A DNA stretch of 64,000 nt from the NCBI GenBank assembly GCA_934501115.1, contig CAKSTO010000001.1, positions 1 through 64,000 on the forward strand. Reading direction: 5' to 3'. The notes under the pieces were generated by a model. That model saw only the letters and a list, made by a program, of their open reading frames with translations, made no database searches and had not been told where the DNA came from. How positions within the stretch are numbered: position 1 is the stretch's first letter; every line of letters begins with the position of its first letter. The translations under genes were made by a program, and so were the position numbers. This DNA comes from an uncultured Faecalibacterium sp. Lineage in GTDB: Bacteria; Bacillota; Clostridia; Oscillospirales; Ruminococcaceae. This document shows positions 17,978 to 27,381 of the stretch, in pieces.

Positions 17978-18310
17978 ATGGAAGATTGTCTGTTTTGCAT
18001 GATCGCAGAGGGTAAGATCCCCTCCAAGAAACTGTACGAGGACGAGCAGGTGGTGGCGTTCTACGACATCAACCCGCAGGCGAAGGTGCATTTTCTGGTG
18101 GTGCCCAAAAAGCACATCACCTCTGCCGCCGCGCTGACCGAAGAGGATGGCGCACTGCTGGGCCATATCTTTGCGGTAATCGCAAAGCTGGCTGCGGAGC
18201 AGGGTCTGGAAAACGGCTACCGTGTCATCTCCAATGTTGGCGAGGACGCAGGCCAGACCGTGAAGCATCTGCATTTCCATGTTCTGGGCGGCGAAAAGCT
18301 GCCTGTCTGA
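17978..18310 (+). CDS. HIT-family (HINT-like) nucleotide hydrolase
   Basis: The 110-residue protein has the full HINT fold: the N-terminal CLFCMIAEGKIP motif with a possible zinc site, FYDINPQAKVHFLVVPKKHI in the middle, and the histidine triad HLHFHVLGG at the C-terminus. Such enzymes hydrolyse adenosine phosphoramidates and related nucleotides in the cytosol. ATG at 17978 has AAGGAG ten bases upstream; the in-frame start further upstream falls inside the repeat element and is rejected. The next gene follows after 27 bases and is probably co-transcribed. Confidence 0.93.
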   Translation: MEDCLFCMIAEGKIPSKKLYEDEQVVAFYDINPQAKVHFLVVPKKHITSAAALTEEDGALLGHIFAVIAKLAAEQGLENGYRVISNVGEDAGQTVKHLHFHVLGGEKLPV

Positions 18311-18337
18311 TTTCGACTGAAAAGGGAGATTTTGACT

Positions 18338-18877
18338 ATGGCTGAGACTTATACCCTGCATGTTGCAGGCCTTACACGTGAACTGACGATCTGCAAGGTG
18401 AACGACCACATGGATATTGCGGCCTTTATCATGCTGGGTGACGCCGAGCTGACCGTGGCTGCCGCTGCCGAGCTGCTGAAAAAGTGCCCGGATTTTGATA
18501 TCCTGCTGACCGCTGAGGCCAAGGGCATCCCTCTGGCTCACGAGATGAGCCGTCAGAGCGGCAAGCCCTACGTCTGCGCACGCAAGGGTGAAAAGCTGTA
18601 TATGACCGACCCCGTGGTGGTGGAGGATCAGTCCATCACCACTGCCGGCAAACAGAAGCTGGTCATTGACCGCAAGGAGCTGGATAAGATGAGCGGCAAG
18701 CGCGTTCTGGTGGTGGACGATGTCATTTCCACCGGTGGCTCGCTGAAAGCTCTGGACGCTCTGGCCGAGCAGACTCAGTGCACCATTGTGGGGCAGGCAG
18801 CAGTTCTGGCCGAGGGAGACGCAGCTGAGCGCAAGGATATCATCTTCCTCGAGCCGCTGCCCCTGTTCTTCCACTAA
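18338..18877 (+). CDS. Adenine-type phosphoribosyltransferase family protein
   Basis: The 179-residue protein has the type I phosphoribosyltransferase PRPP-binding motif VLVVDDVISTGGSLKAL and an N-terminal part like adenine phosphoribosyltransferase (LLTAEAKGIPLAHEMSRQSG, then YVCARKGEKLYM). It likely salvages a purine base with PRPP, though the exact base is not certain. ATG at 18338 follows AAGGGAG; the TTG two codons upstream is less likely. It is flanked closely by the HIT and comEC genes on the same strand. Confidence 0.82.
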   Translation: MAETYTLHVAGLTRELTICKVNDHMDIAAFIMLGDAELTVAAAAELLKKCPDFDILLTAEAKGIPLAHEMSRQSGKPYVCARKGEKLYMTDPVVVEDQSITTAGKQKLVIDRKELDKMSGKRVLVVDDVISTGGSLKALDALAEQTQCTIVGQAAVLAEGDAAERKDIIFLEPLPLFFH

Positions 18878-18883
18878 GCTGTC

Positions 18884-20998
18884 ATGCGGCGCCCGCTCTG
18901 TGTTTTTGGCATGGGAATGCTGGGTGCTGAATTAGTGTACGCTTTTTTGCCGCAAACGGGACTTTTTGTGCCGCTTGCGGCATTTTTTGCTGCTGTTTGT
19001 CTGGTGCTTTGCTGCCTTGATAAGACCCGGAAGCCTGCGTTCTGCATTTTGCTGGGGGTCGCCGCTGGAGCGCTGTCTGTTTCCTGTACGCAGGCACGGA
19101 TGAACAGGGTCCGTGTGCAGTATGCCGGGCGGCCGGTCGTTCTGACTGCGGAAGTGGAAAGTGCATCGGAATCCTACTACCGGGGCATTGTGGATGCAGT
19201 GCTTCTTGTGGAGGAAGTAAACGGAAAGGCGGAGCGCTTCCGGGTCGAGTGCGGGAACCTGCGCGCCTGCGAGGCAGGGGAGCGGGTGCAGGGCAGATTT
19301 ACCCTGTATGCGCCGGAAAAAGAGGAGCAGACGGAGCTGTATCCGGACGGGATCGCATTATGGGCCGAGCCGGACGAGGAAAAGCCTGACTTCAGGATCC
19401 TGGGCAGGAGTACGAGCTTCCGCGCCCGGACCCACCGGCTGCGGCAGAAGCTCAGCGCATCGCTGCGCCGCTGCATGGATGGAAAGACCGGCGGCGTTCT
19501 GGCAGCGATGACGGTAGGCGACCGGGAACATCTTTCTTCCGGGCTGCGCAGCGCCTACCGGGGTGCCGGGCTTGCCCATGTGCTGGTGGTCAGTGGAATG
19601 CATGTCTCGGTGCTGTGCGGAGATCTGTTTGTTTCGCTGCTGTCCCGCCGGAAGCGGGAGCGCAGTTACCGCTCACGCAGACTCAAAGCGGTGTGGGCTG
19701 CATTTCTGGCTCTTGTTCTGGTGGGCGTGACCGGCTTTACGCCCTCTGTACGCCGGGCTGCAGCAGCCGTGTGGGTCAGTGCATTGGGCGTTTGGGTATA
19801 CGGCGCACCGGACACGCTCACCTCTCTGGCTGCGGCCGGCATCCTGATGACGGCGGGCAACAGCTACGCTGTGTGTGATATTGGCTTTGAGCTGTCTTTT
19901 GCATCGGTATTGGGCACTCTTGCGGGAGCAGAATGCTTCCGGCGTACCGAGAGCGCCCGCACGAAGCAGAGCGATCTCGGGAAGAAACGCCCGGTCGGGA
20001 ACCGTGCAGAGCGCTGGCGCACACACCTGCTGTTGGAGCTGTGGCAGGCAGTGTGCATTTCGGCTTGTGCATCGGCGGCAGCATTTCCGGTGCTGGTGCT
20101 GCGGGGGCTGAGCGTAAGCATCTATGCGGTGCTGTCTGGTATCGTGGTGCTCTGGATGGTCAAGCCTATGATGCTGCTTGGCCTTGGTGCGGCGTTTACC
20201 GGCCTTGTGCCGGGCATTGAGACGGTCTGCGAAATGGTTTCCAAAGCTGCGGCACTGCTGACGAGTCTGCTGAATGCGTGGGCAGTACGAATCGCTGCAT
20301 TACCGGGTGCAGGGCTCTATTTTGACACAGCCTATGCGGCAGCTGTGTGTCTTGTTCTGATCGCACTGTGCACGCTTGCCCTGCACTGGAAGCTGCGCTT
20401 TCGTGCGGCGCTGCCGGGGATCCTGCTGACAGCGGTGGTCGCCGTGGGGCTGGGCAACGCCCTGAGCCGGGATGTGGTGCATGTTGACCTGACAGGCAGT
20501 GCCAATGCTCCGGCAGTGGTCATTTCGCAGAGCGGCACCGCAGTGGTTCTGTTCCGCGGCGGAGAGTCCACTCAGCGGGCAGTGGAAAACCAGCTTGCCC
20601 GGCGGGGTGTGCGGGAGGTCGAACTGCTCGTAGACCTGCGCATAAATCCGGAGTCGCACTGCTCGTTGGAAGCAAAGCAGACACTTCTGGCCGAGAGGAT
20701 GTCTGTAAACACTGCGCAGAAACGCAGGTGCACGCCGGCTGCCGTGGAGCTTCTTCGAACCCGGAACGGCTGCCTTGTGCGGCTGACCATCGGCAACCGG
20801 CAGTTTGCGGCGATCAACGGCAGTGTGGAGCTGGCAGAACCGGTTCCGGTACAATGGCTTCTGGCCTCACCGGCCAAGCCTGAAGCGGTGCGGTATGAAA
20901 AGATCCTGACGCTGCGCCGGTACGGATGGATCAGGAGCGCGGAAGAAGCGTCTGCTTCTCTGAGTCTGCGCCGCAGCGGCGGAGTAAAGATGGAGTGA
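18884..20998 (+). CDS. comEC: ComEC/Rec2-family DNA uptake protein with degenerate nuclease-like domain
   Basis: The 704-residue membrane protein has the ComEC layout: N-terminal helices and a small OB-like domain (1-170), then the competence domain with the conserved VLVVSGMHVSVL near 231-242 and FTPSVRRAA, and multiple membrane helices to about 520. The C-terminal region (530-690) occupies the place of the metallo-beta-lactamase domain but lacks the HxHxDH metal ligands. The family forms the channel through which single-stranded DNA enters during transformation. It starts 6 bases after the preceding gene. Confidence 0.88.
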   Translation: MRRPLCVFGMGMLGAELVYAFLPQTGLFVPLAAFFAAVCLVLCCLDKTRKPAFCILLGVAAGALSVSCTQARMNRVRVQYAGRPVVLTAEVESASESYYRGIVDAVLLVEEVNGKAERFRVECGNLRACEAGERVQGRFTLYAPEKEEQTELYPDGIALWAEPDEEKPDFRILGRSTSFRARTHRLRQKLSASLRRCMDGKTGGVLAAMTVGDREHLSSGLRSAYRGAGLAHVLVVSGMHVSVLCGDLFVSLLSRRKRERSYRSRRLKAVWAAFLALVLVGVTGFTPSVRRAAAAVWVSALGVWVYGAPDTLTSLAAAGILMTAGNSYAVCDIGFELSFASVLGTLAGAECFRRTESARTKQSDLGKKRPVGNRAERWRTHLLLELWQAVCISACASAAAFPVLVLRGLSVSIYAVLSGIVVLWMVKPMMLLGLGAAFTGLVPGIETVCEMVSKAAALLTSLLNAWAVRIAALPGAGLYFDTAYAAAVCLVLIALCTLALHWKLRFRAALPGILLTAVVAVGLGNALSRDVVHVDLTGSANAPAVVISQSGTAVVLFRGGESTQRAVENQLARRGVREVELLVDLRINPESHCSLEAKQTLLAERMSVNTAQKRRCTPAAVELLRTRNGCLVRLTIGNRQFAAINGSVELAEPVPVQWLLASPAKPEAVRYEKILTLRRYGWIRSAEEASASLSLRRSGGVKME

Positions 20999-21031
20999 GC
21001 GAAATGCAGGGGCAAAATAATCCCCGTCTGC

Positions 21032-21061
21032 TTGACATTGCCGCCGGGAATATGGTATTTT
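21032..21061 (+). promoter_or_regulatory. Promoter of the LacI-type regulator
   Basis: TTGACA (21032-21037) is followed after 18 bp by TATTTT (21056-21061), about 38 bases before the start codon. Confidence 0.55.
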
Positions 21062-21098
21062 TGTACCAACAAATTCAAGTAAAGGATCCTGCGTACAG

Positions 21099-22109
21099 AT
21101 GAACATTTATGACGTTTCCAGAGAGGCGAATGTATCTGCTGCCACGGTGTCCAGAGTGATCAACGGAAGCAGCAAGGTCAGCCCGGCTACCCGAAAAAAA
21201 GTGCTGGATGTGATCCATAAAAGCGGATATATCCCCAATGCCTTTGCACAGGGACTCAGCCATGATACCATGCGCACGGTTGGCATCCTGTGCGTGGATC
21301 CTTCCGACCCGAATGCCTGCGGTAATTTTTCCATGGGGATCGGCTATGTACAGCGGGAGCTGCGCGGTTTTGATTACGATACCATCATCTATTGCGTGGG
21401 TTACGATATGGAAGATAAGGCAAACTGCCTGCAGACCATGTGCGACCGCCGCGTAGATGCCATTGTGGTGCTTGGCTCTTTCTTTGTGGAAAGCGACCCG
21501 GAAAAGAATGCCTGTATCATCAAGGCCGCCCAGCAGGTGCCGGTTTTTCTGGTAAACGGCTACATCGATGCGCCTAACGTATACTCCTTCCGCTGCGGTG
21601 ACCGCAAGGGCGCGTTTCAGGCGGTGAACCAGATGGCAAAGAGCGGTGCCAAAGATATTCTGTTTCTGCATCACAACATGACCGGCAGTGTGCGCAGCAA
21701 ACTGGAGGGCTATCAGGAGGCGCTGCACCAGAACGGGCTTGCCGTGCGGCAGGAATACATCTGTTCCTGTTCGCTGGATATTCAGGAAAGCGCTGCCGAG
21801 GTCGAGCAGCTGGCCGAATCGGGGCTGAAGTTTGATGGCGTAATTGCCACAGAGGACAGCATCGCAGTGGGAGTGCTCAAGTATGCCCAGCGGCATGGTA
21901 TCACTGTGCCGGACGATCTGTGTGTGATCGGCTTTGGCAACACGAACCTTACGGAAAGCTGTACCCCGGAGCTGAGCTCTGTGGATAACAGCGTGGAAGC
22001 TGCCTGTGTGGCCGCAGTTTCCATGCTGATCCATAAACTCAAAAATCACCGCATCCCCTCGGAGCTCACGGTCTCCTCGGCGGTGGTGTACCGCAAAACC
22101 ACACGGTAA
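21099..22109 (+). CDS. LacI-family transcriptional regulator
   Basis: The 336-residue protein has a LacI helix-turn-helix and hinge at the N-terminus (MNIYDVSREANVSAATVSRV, then KSGYIPNAFAQGL) and a periplasmic-binding-protein-like sensor domain after residue 60. It should bind a sugar or nucleoside effector and repress a carbohydrate operon. No operator is obvious and the neighbours (comEC upstream, glycogen phosphorylase converging) do not settle the ligand; control of the phosphorylase is possible but unproven. Confidence 0.92.
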   Translation: MNIYDVSREANVSAATVSRVINGSSKVSPATRKKVLDVIHKSGYIPNAFAQGLSHDTMRTVGILCVDPSDPNACGNFSMGIGYVQRELRGFDYDTIIYCVGYDMEDKANCLQTMCDRRVDAIVVLGSFFVESDPEKNACIIKAAQQVPVFLVNGYIDAPNVYSFRCGDRKGAFQAVNQMAKSGAKDILFLHHNMTGSVRSKLEGYQEALHQNGLAVRQEYICSCSLDIQESAAEVEQLAESGLKFDGVIATEDSIAVGVLKYAQRHGITVPDDLCVIGFGNTNLTESCTPELSSVDNSVEAACVAAVSMLIHKLKNHRIPSELTVSSAVVYRKTTR

Positions 22110-22149
22110 GGAGAGGCTGCTGCGAAACAGCACCTTGAGTAAAGTGCAC

Positions 22150-22202
22150 AAAACCCGGGATCTCTTCGGGGCGGTCAGCCCAGAAAAGATCCCGGGTTTT
22201 GC
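22150..22202 (+). terminator. Terminator of the LacI regulator gene
   Basis: AAAACCCGGGATCT (22150-22163) and AGATCCCGGGTTTT (22187-22200) form a perfect 14-bp stem ending in T. Confidence 0.85.
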
Positions 22203-22251
22203 TTTTTGTATGTGCAGGCTTTGGCCGTATTCTGACCGTGCGAGCCGGAAT

Positions 22252-22286
22252 AAAAAACTGCCGCACGGCAGGAGCGTGCAGCAGTC
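22252..22286 (-). terminator. Terminator of glycogen phosphorylase 1
   Basis: On the minus strand CTGCTGCACG pairs imperfectly with CGTGCGGCAG and is followed by TTTTTT, 36 bases past the stop codon. Confidence 0.75.
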
Positions 22287-22321
22287 TTTTGAGAAAATGA
22301 TCGTGAAACGCGCAGGAACGG

Positions 22322-24583
22322 TTATTTGCCCAGATGCCAGATGTCGCGGTCATACTCGGCAATGGTGCGGTCAGAGGAGAACATGCCCGCTTTGGCAATG
22401 TTTACCAGACACTTGCGCCGCCAGCCCATGGGGTCGCAGGCGTAATCGCTGAGTGCCTGCCCTTTGCGCACGACGTAGGCGTTGAAGTCCGGCAGGGTCT
22501 GGAACCAGTCCTTGTGGATCAGTTCGTCGTGCAGGCGGGTCAGGTTTTCGGCATGACCGGCGGCCAGCATCTCCGGGCCGGTGAGGAAATCGATGGCGCG
22601 GCGGATGTTGGCATCGCCCTCCACCCACTGTGCGGGGTCGTAGTCGCCCACGGCATAGCGGTGGATGACCTGATCGGAGGTCTGGCCGAAGATATAAATG
22701 TTTTCTTCGCCCACCTGCTGGCTGATCTCCACGTTGGCACCATCCATGGTGCCCAGCGTCAGCGCACCGTTCAGCATGAACTTCATGTTGCCGGTGCCGG
22801 AGGCCTCCTTGGAGGCAAGGCTGATCTGCTCAGACAGGTCACAGGCAGGGATGAGCTTTTCGGCAGCGGTGACGTTGTAATTTTCCACAAATACCACCTG
22901 CAGCCACTTGGACACCTCCGGGTCTGCGGCGATGACCTTGGAGAGGGTCAGCAGGGCATGGATGATGTCCTTTGCAATGATATACGCCGGTGCTGCCTTG
23001 GCACCGAAGATGCTCACCAGCGGTGCGGCAGGCAGATGCCCTGCCTTGATCTCATAATACTGATGGACGAGGTACAGCAGGTTCAGCTGCTGGCGCTTAT
23101 ACTCATGCAGGCGCTTGGACTGGATGTCGAACACGGCGTCGGTGTTCACGCTCACCTTCTGGGTGCGCAGCAGCCAGTCTGCCAGTGCTTCCTTGTTGGC
23201 CTTCTTCACGGCGGTCAGCTCGCGGAGCACGGTTTCGTCGTCGGCAAAAGCCAGCAGCTTTTCCAGCTCGGCAGCGTCCTTGCGGAATCCGGAGCCGATG
23301 TGCTGTTCCAGTGCAGCGGTCAGGCGCGGGTCGCATTCCAGCAGCCAGCGGCGGAAGGTGATGCCGTTGGTCTTATTGTTGAACTTTTCCGGGTACAGCT
23401 CATAGAAGCCGTGCAGCTCGGAGTTTTTCAGGATCTCGGTGTGCAGCGCCGCTACGCCGTTGGTGGAGTGGGTGAAGTGGATATCCATGTGTGCCATGTG
23501 CACCCGGTCGTCCTTGTCGATGATGGCAAGGCTCTCGTCCTTGGTGCGGGTGCGAGCCAGCGCATCCAGCTTTTCGATGATGGGCATCAACTTAGGCACC
23601 ACGGCATCCAGATAGGCGCGAGGCCACTTTTCCAGCGCCTCGGCCAGAATGGTGTGGTTGGTATAGGCGCAGGTTTTGGTGACGATCTTTACGGCCTCTT
23701 CAAACTTGATGCCCTTTTCGCCCAGCAGACGGATCAGCTCCGGGATGACCATGCTGGGGTGGGTGTCGTTGATCTGGATGGCTGCGTAATCGGCCAGATC
23801 GTGATAGTTGCAGCCCCGGGCTGCGCACTCGGCCAGGATCAGCTGCGCACCGGCGGAGACCATCAGATACTGCTGGTATACCCGCAGACGGCGGCCTGCC
23901 TCGTCGGAATCGTCCGGGTAGAGGAACAATGTCAGATTCTTGTCGATGGCGGTTTTGTCGAAGGCGATGCCGTCATGGACGATGCTCTCGTCGATGGTAT
24001 CGAGGTCGAACAGGTTCAGGGTATTGGTGCGGCCTTCGTAGCCGGTGACCGCCAGCTTGTACAGCCGGGCGGTGTACTTCTTGCCGGCCAGCTCCACCGG
24101 GTAGGTGGTGTCGGTCTTTTCTGCCCAGCTGTGGGCGGTGAGCCACGGGTCGGGCTTTTCGTTCTGCACGCCGTTTTCAAAGGACTGATGGAACAGGCCG
24201 AAGTGATACCGCAGACCCACACCGTCGCCGGGCAGGTTCAGCGTTGCCAGCGAGTCGAGGAAGCAGGCAGCCAGACGGCCAAGTCCGCCGTTGCCGAGAG
24301 AAGGTTCCGGCTCTACCTCCTCGATATCCGAGAGGCGTTTGCCTGCGGCAGCCAGTGCATCGCGAGCCTCGTCATACAGCCCCAGATTGATAAGGTTGTT
24401 GGACAGCAGCTTGCCGATGAGGAACTCGGCACTGATATAATACAGCTTGCGTCCGGTGACCGGCTTCACACGGTCGGCGCTCTTCTGCCGGACAAGCTCC
24501 AGCAGGGCAAGATACAGCTCCTGATCGGTGCAGTCCGCCAGCAGCTTTCCGGTGAGACCCTGTAACGTTTCGGTGAAGTTCAT
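22322..24583 (-). CDS. glgP: Glycogen/starch phosphorylase, copy 1
   Basis: The 753-residue enzyme releases glucose-1-phosphate from alpha-1,4-glucans using pyridoxal phosphate. Diagnostic segments include EPSLGNGGLGRLAACFLDS near the N-terminus and EASGTGNMKFMLNGA near residue 600, which contains the cofactor-binding lysine. ATG at 24583 is preceded by AAAGGAGG with proper spacing, so the longer GTG-initiated frame is not used. It is divergent from an AraC regulator across a 129-bp region with an inverted repeat. A second phosphorylase gene lies at the right edge of the window. Confidence 0.95.
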   Translation of the reverse strand: MNFTETLQGLTGKLLADCTDQELYLALLELVRQKSADRVKPVTGRKLYYISAEFLIGKLLSNNLINLGLYDEARDALAAAGKRLSDIEEVEPEPSLGNGGLGRLAACFLDSLATLNLPGDGVGLRYHFGLFHQSFENGVQNEKPDPWLTAHSWAEKTDTTYPVELAGKKYTARLYKLAVTGYEGRTNTLNLFDLDTIDESIVHDGIAFDKTAIDKNLTLFLYPDDSDEAGRRLRVYQQYLMVSAGAQLILAECAARGCNYHDLADYAAIQINDTHPSMVIPELIRLLGEKGIKFEEAVKIVTKTCAYTNHTILAEALEKWPRAYLDAVVPKLMPIIEKLDALARTRTKDESLAIIDKDDRVHMAHMDIHFTHSTNGVAALHTEILKNSELHGFYELYPEKFNNKTNGITFRRWLLECDPRLTAALEQHIGSGFRKDAAELEKLLAFADDETVLRELTAVKKANKEALADWLLRTQKVSVNTDAVFDIQSKRLHEYKRQQLNLLYLVHQYYEIKAGHLPAAPLVSIFGAKAAPAYIIAKDIIHALLTLSKVIAADPEVSKWLQVVFVENYNVTAAEKLIPACDLSEQISLASKEASGTGNMKFMLNGALTLGTMDGANVEISQQVGEENIYIFGQTSDQVIHRYAVGDYDPAQWVEGDANIRRAIDFLTGPEMLAAGHAENLTRLHDELIHKDWFQTLPDFNAYVVRKGQALSDYACDPMGWRRKCLVNIAKAGMFSSDRTIAEYDRDIWHLGK

Positions 24584-24636
24584 AAATGGATCCTCCTTTG
24601 ATACGGAAAACAGGTTTGACATCTTTGATTCAAGAT

Positions 24637-24690
24637 ATACCACACAAAACGTGCAAAATCTTGTGCAAAAAGAGCAAAATGTGGTATTAT
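24637..24690. promoter_or_regulatory. Divergent control region of glgP and the AraC regulator
   Basis: ATACCACA (24637-24644) and TGTGGTAT (24680-24687) form a perfect inverted repeat around two direct copies of GTGCAAAA (24651-24658, 24663-24670). TTGTGC and TATTAT (24661-24666, 24685-24690; 18 bp apart) are a possible promoter for the AraC gene. The repeats are candidate AraC binding sites. Confidence 0.5.
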
Positions 24691-24712
24691 TCTATCATCA
24701 GGAGGAAATGTT

Positions 24713-25570
24713 ATGAAAAATCAGCCTTCTTTGCAGGAAACAAAACAACACGGAGCCGTGCGGTTCCCGTTCAACCTCTATCCCTGCACCATCCCGGGGG
24801 ATTTCTCACAGGTAGCGCTCCACTGGCACGACAGCATGGAGCTGGTCTTTGTCAAGCGCGGCGCGGGGCAGGTGCAGGTGGGTGCCGTGACCTATCCGGC
24901 ACGCATGGGGGAGATTTATGTTTTTACGCCCGGCACGCTCCACGCTCTGCGGCAGACCGAAGGGCAGTCCATGGAATACGAAAACTTCATCTTTGAGCTG
25001 GAGCTTCTGGGTGGCGCGGGAGATCTGTGCGCTGAAAAGTACATTCTTCCGCTGCAGAGCGGCCGGCTGCCGCTTATGGCGCGTCTGACCCCAAACGATC
25101 TGTGCTACCTTCCTGCAGCCGCCTGCCTGCGTGAGATCGAGGACTGCAACCGTGTCAAGCGCCCGGGCTATGAGCTGATCATCAAGGGTGAGCTGCTGCA
25201 TTTTCTCGCCCTGCTGATCGAACAAAGCAAGACCCTACCCTCCGCAGGGATCGCGGATCCCCAGCGGCTGAAAAACGTTCTGCAGTGGTTGTCTTCCCAT
25301 TACAGCGAGCCTTTGTTCGTTGCTGATGCTGCATCGGTCTGCTCGTGCAGCCCCAGCCATTTTATGCGCTGGTTCCGGAGGATGACCGGACAGAGCTTTG
25401 TTTCCTTCCTGAACGAGTACCGTCTGAATCTGGCGGCAAAGGCGCTCCGTTCTACAGATGATACGGTGCTGTCCATTGCCGCTCAGTGCGGATTTGAAAA
25501 TCTGTCCTACTTCAACCGGGCGTTCAAGAAGCATTTCGGCATGACCCCGCGTGAGTACCGGAAAAAGTGA
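24713..25570 (+). CDS. AraC-family transcriptional regulator
   Basis: The 285-residue protein has a cupin-like sensing domain in the first 160 residues (LHWHDSMELVFVKRGAGQVQVG) and two helix-turn-helix motifs at the C-terminus (VADAASVCSCSPSHFMRWFR, then IAAQCGFENLSYFNRAFKK), which is the AraC/XylS arrangement. AGGAGG lies eight bases before the ATG. It is followed after 50 bases by two ABC exporter genes on the same strand, so it may control them, the divergent phosphorylase, or both. The effector is unknown. Confidence 0.92.
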   Translation: MKNQPSLQETKQHGAVRFPFNLYPCTIPGDFSQVALHWHDSMELVFVKRGAGQVQVGAVTYPARMGEIYVFTPGTLHALRQTEGQSMEYENFIFELELLGGAGDLCAEKYILPLQSGRLPLMARLTPNDLCYLPAAACLREIEDCNRVKRPGYELIIKGELLHFLALLIEQSKTLPSAGIADPQRLKNVLQWLSSHYSEPLFVADAASVCSCSPSHFMRWFRRMTGQSFVSFLNEYRLNLAAKALRSTDDTVLSIAAQCGFENLSYFNRAFKKHFGMTPREYRKK

Positions 25571-25620
25571 AAAAGCAGGCATCCCGCACTTCCGGGATGC
25601 CGCAGGAGGGGAAACTTTCG

Positions 25621-27381
25621 ATGAAACATGAAAGACCGTTCCGCCCGGACAGGATCCTTTCCTATTTCCGGGTCGAGTGGCTGCCGCTGACCTTTGTGAC
25701 CCTGTCAGGTCTTGCGTACAACATCGGGCTGCTGACGGGGCCGTGGTTCGAGGGCAGGCTTGCGCAGTGTCTGGCCGATATCCTCAGCGGCAGTGAGACA
25801 TCTGCCCGAATGGTCATGCTGGTGCCGGCCTACCTCGCTGCTGCGCTGGCCGTGCAGGCAGCGCGGTTCATCAAACGATTTTATGTGCGCCGCTTTGCCA
25901 ACAAGATCAACCGCCGGATGAAGGGCTGCCTTTACGCCAATCTGGTGCGGCAGAGCCGGACGGCGCTGGAAAAAGAAGGCGTCGGTGAGCTGATGACCAA
26001 GGCCATCTCCGATGTGGACGACTGCGTGGAGGGGATGCGCAAGTTTACCACCGAGATCTTTGATACCGGTGTGGCGCTGGCAGGCTATCTGGTCATGCTG
26101 CTGGCGTACGATTGGCGGCTTGCGCTGCTGAGCCTGATGCTCACGCCGGTTTCCTACCTTTGCGCGGCATGGATGAAAAAGCCGGTGCAGCGCGCCGGTG
26201 CGGCCTACAAAAAGGCGGCAGGCGCTTTGAGCGCTGCCACGCTTGACCGCGCGCAGAATGCCGTGACCTACCGCATCTACGGCTGTGAGGATGTCCGCGC
26301 AGAGAAGTACGAGCAGGCACTGGAGACCTACGAAAAAACGGCGGTGCGTAATAACGTGTGGCAGTCGGCGCTGCCGCCGCTGTATCTGGTCGTATCCGAG
26401 GCAGGTGTACTGTTCATCCTGTGGTTCGGCGCGAAGAATGTGCTCGGTACCGGCTGGAGCAATTGGGACATTGCGGCGTTCACCACCTTTCTGTCCTGCT
26501 TTACCAGACTGGTGGTCAAATCCTCCAAAGCGGCAAAGCTGTTCAACGCAGTGCAGAAAGCAGAAGTCTCGTGGAGACGCATCAGGCCGCTGATGAAGCG
26601 TCCGGAAAAGCTGGATGCGCTGAATGTTCCGGCAGCCGAGGATGTGACACTGGAAAACCTCTCATTTTCCTATGGGGAAAAGCCTGTCTTCTCCGGCCTG
26701 AGCCTGACGGCGCACCCCGGCGAGATCATCGGCGTCACCGGCCCGGTGGCCTGCGGCAAATCGACCTTTGGCAGGGTGTTCCTGTGCGAAGCGCCTTACG
26801 GAGGGTCCGCACGGTTCGGCGAAAAAGAATTTTCAGCGCTGACCCCGCGGCAGATCTCTGCTGCAGTCGGCTATCTGGGGCACGACCCGGAGCTGAGCGC
26901 TGACACGGTGCGGGAAAATGTCCTTTGCGGCAGCGAGCAGGACGTCATGCCGTGGCTGGAGGCCGTTGCTCTGCGGGACGAGGTGCTGGCTATGGAAAAC
27001 GGCGCAGACACGGTCATCGGCAGCAGCGGCACCCGCCTTTCCGGCGGACAGGCGCAGCGGCTGGCACTGGCGAGAACGCTGGCGCACCCACGCCCGGTAC
27101 TGATCTTGGACGATCCGTTTTCTGCGCTGGATCGCAATACGGAGGACGCCGTGTTTGCAAACTTGCAGAACGACGCAAGGGATAAAGTCGTATTCCTCAT
27201 CTCTCACCGGCTGTACCACTTCCCGCAGATGCAGAGAGTGATCTTCATGGAGGACGGAAGGGTCACGGTGGGCACCCACGACGAGCTGATGGCGTCGGCT
27301 CCGAGGTACCGGCAGCTGTATGAAAGCCAGAGCACTCAGAAAGGAGGCGGCCTGCATGAAACAGAGAAACAACGTGTTTGA
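25621..27381 (+). CDS. ABC exporter half-transporter, subunit with Asp at the catalytic site
   Basis: The 586-residue protein fuses an N-terminal six-helix exporter domain (about 15-320) to an ATPase domain: Walker A GPVACGKST near 374-382, canonical signature LSGGQ near 473-477, and Walker B VLILDDP near 493-499. In Walker B the usual catalytic Glu is replaced by Asp. The start is the ATG at 25621, with GGAGGGG upstream; a GTG overlapping the AraC stop is less likely. It overlaps the next ABC gene by 26 bases, and the two should form a heterodimer that exports an unknown substrate. Confidence 0.92.
   Translation: MKHERPFRPDRILSYFRVEWLPLTFVTLSGLAYNIGLLTGPWFEGRLAQCLADILSGSETSARMVMLVPAYLAAALAVQAARFIKRFYVRRFANKINRRMKGCLYANLVRQSRTALEKEGVGELMTKAISDVDDCVEGMRKFTTEIFDTGVALAGYLVMLLAYDWRLALLSLMLTPVSYLCAAWMKKPVQRAGAAYKKAAGALSAATLDRAQNAVTYRIYGCEDVRAEKYEQALETYEKTAVRNNVWQSALPPLYLVVSEAGVLFILWFGAKNVLGTGWSNWDIAAFTTFLSCFTRLVVKSSKAAKLFNAVQKAEVSWRRIRPLMKRPEKLDALNVPAAEDVTLENLSFSYGEKPVFSGLSLTAHPGEIIGVTGPVACGKSTFGRVFLCEAPYGGSARFGEKEFSALTPRQISAAVGYLGHDPELSADTVRENVLCGSEQDVMPWLEAVALRDEVLAMENGADTVIGSSGTRLSGGQAQRLALARTLAHPRPVLILDDPFSALDRNTEDAVFANLQNDARDKVVFLISHRLYHFPQMQRVIFMEDGRVTVGTHDELMASAPRYRQLYESQSTQKGGGLHETEKQRV

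Noticed and set aside
22334..24565. Long plus-strand frame opposite glycogen phosphorylase
   Set aside because: Shadow of a well-supported gene; no start signal or known family.
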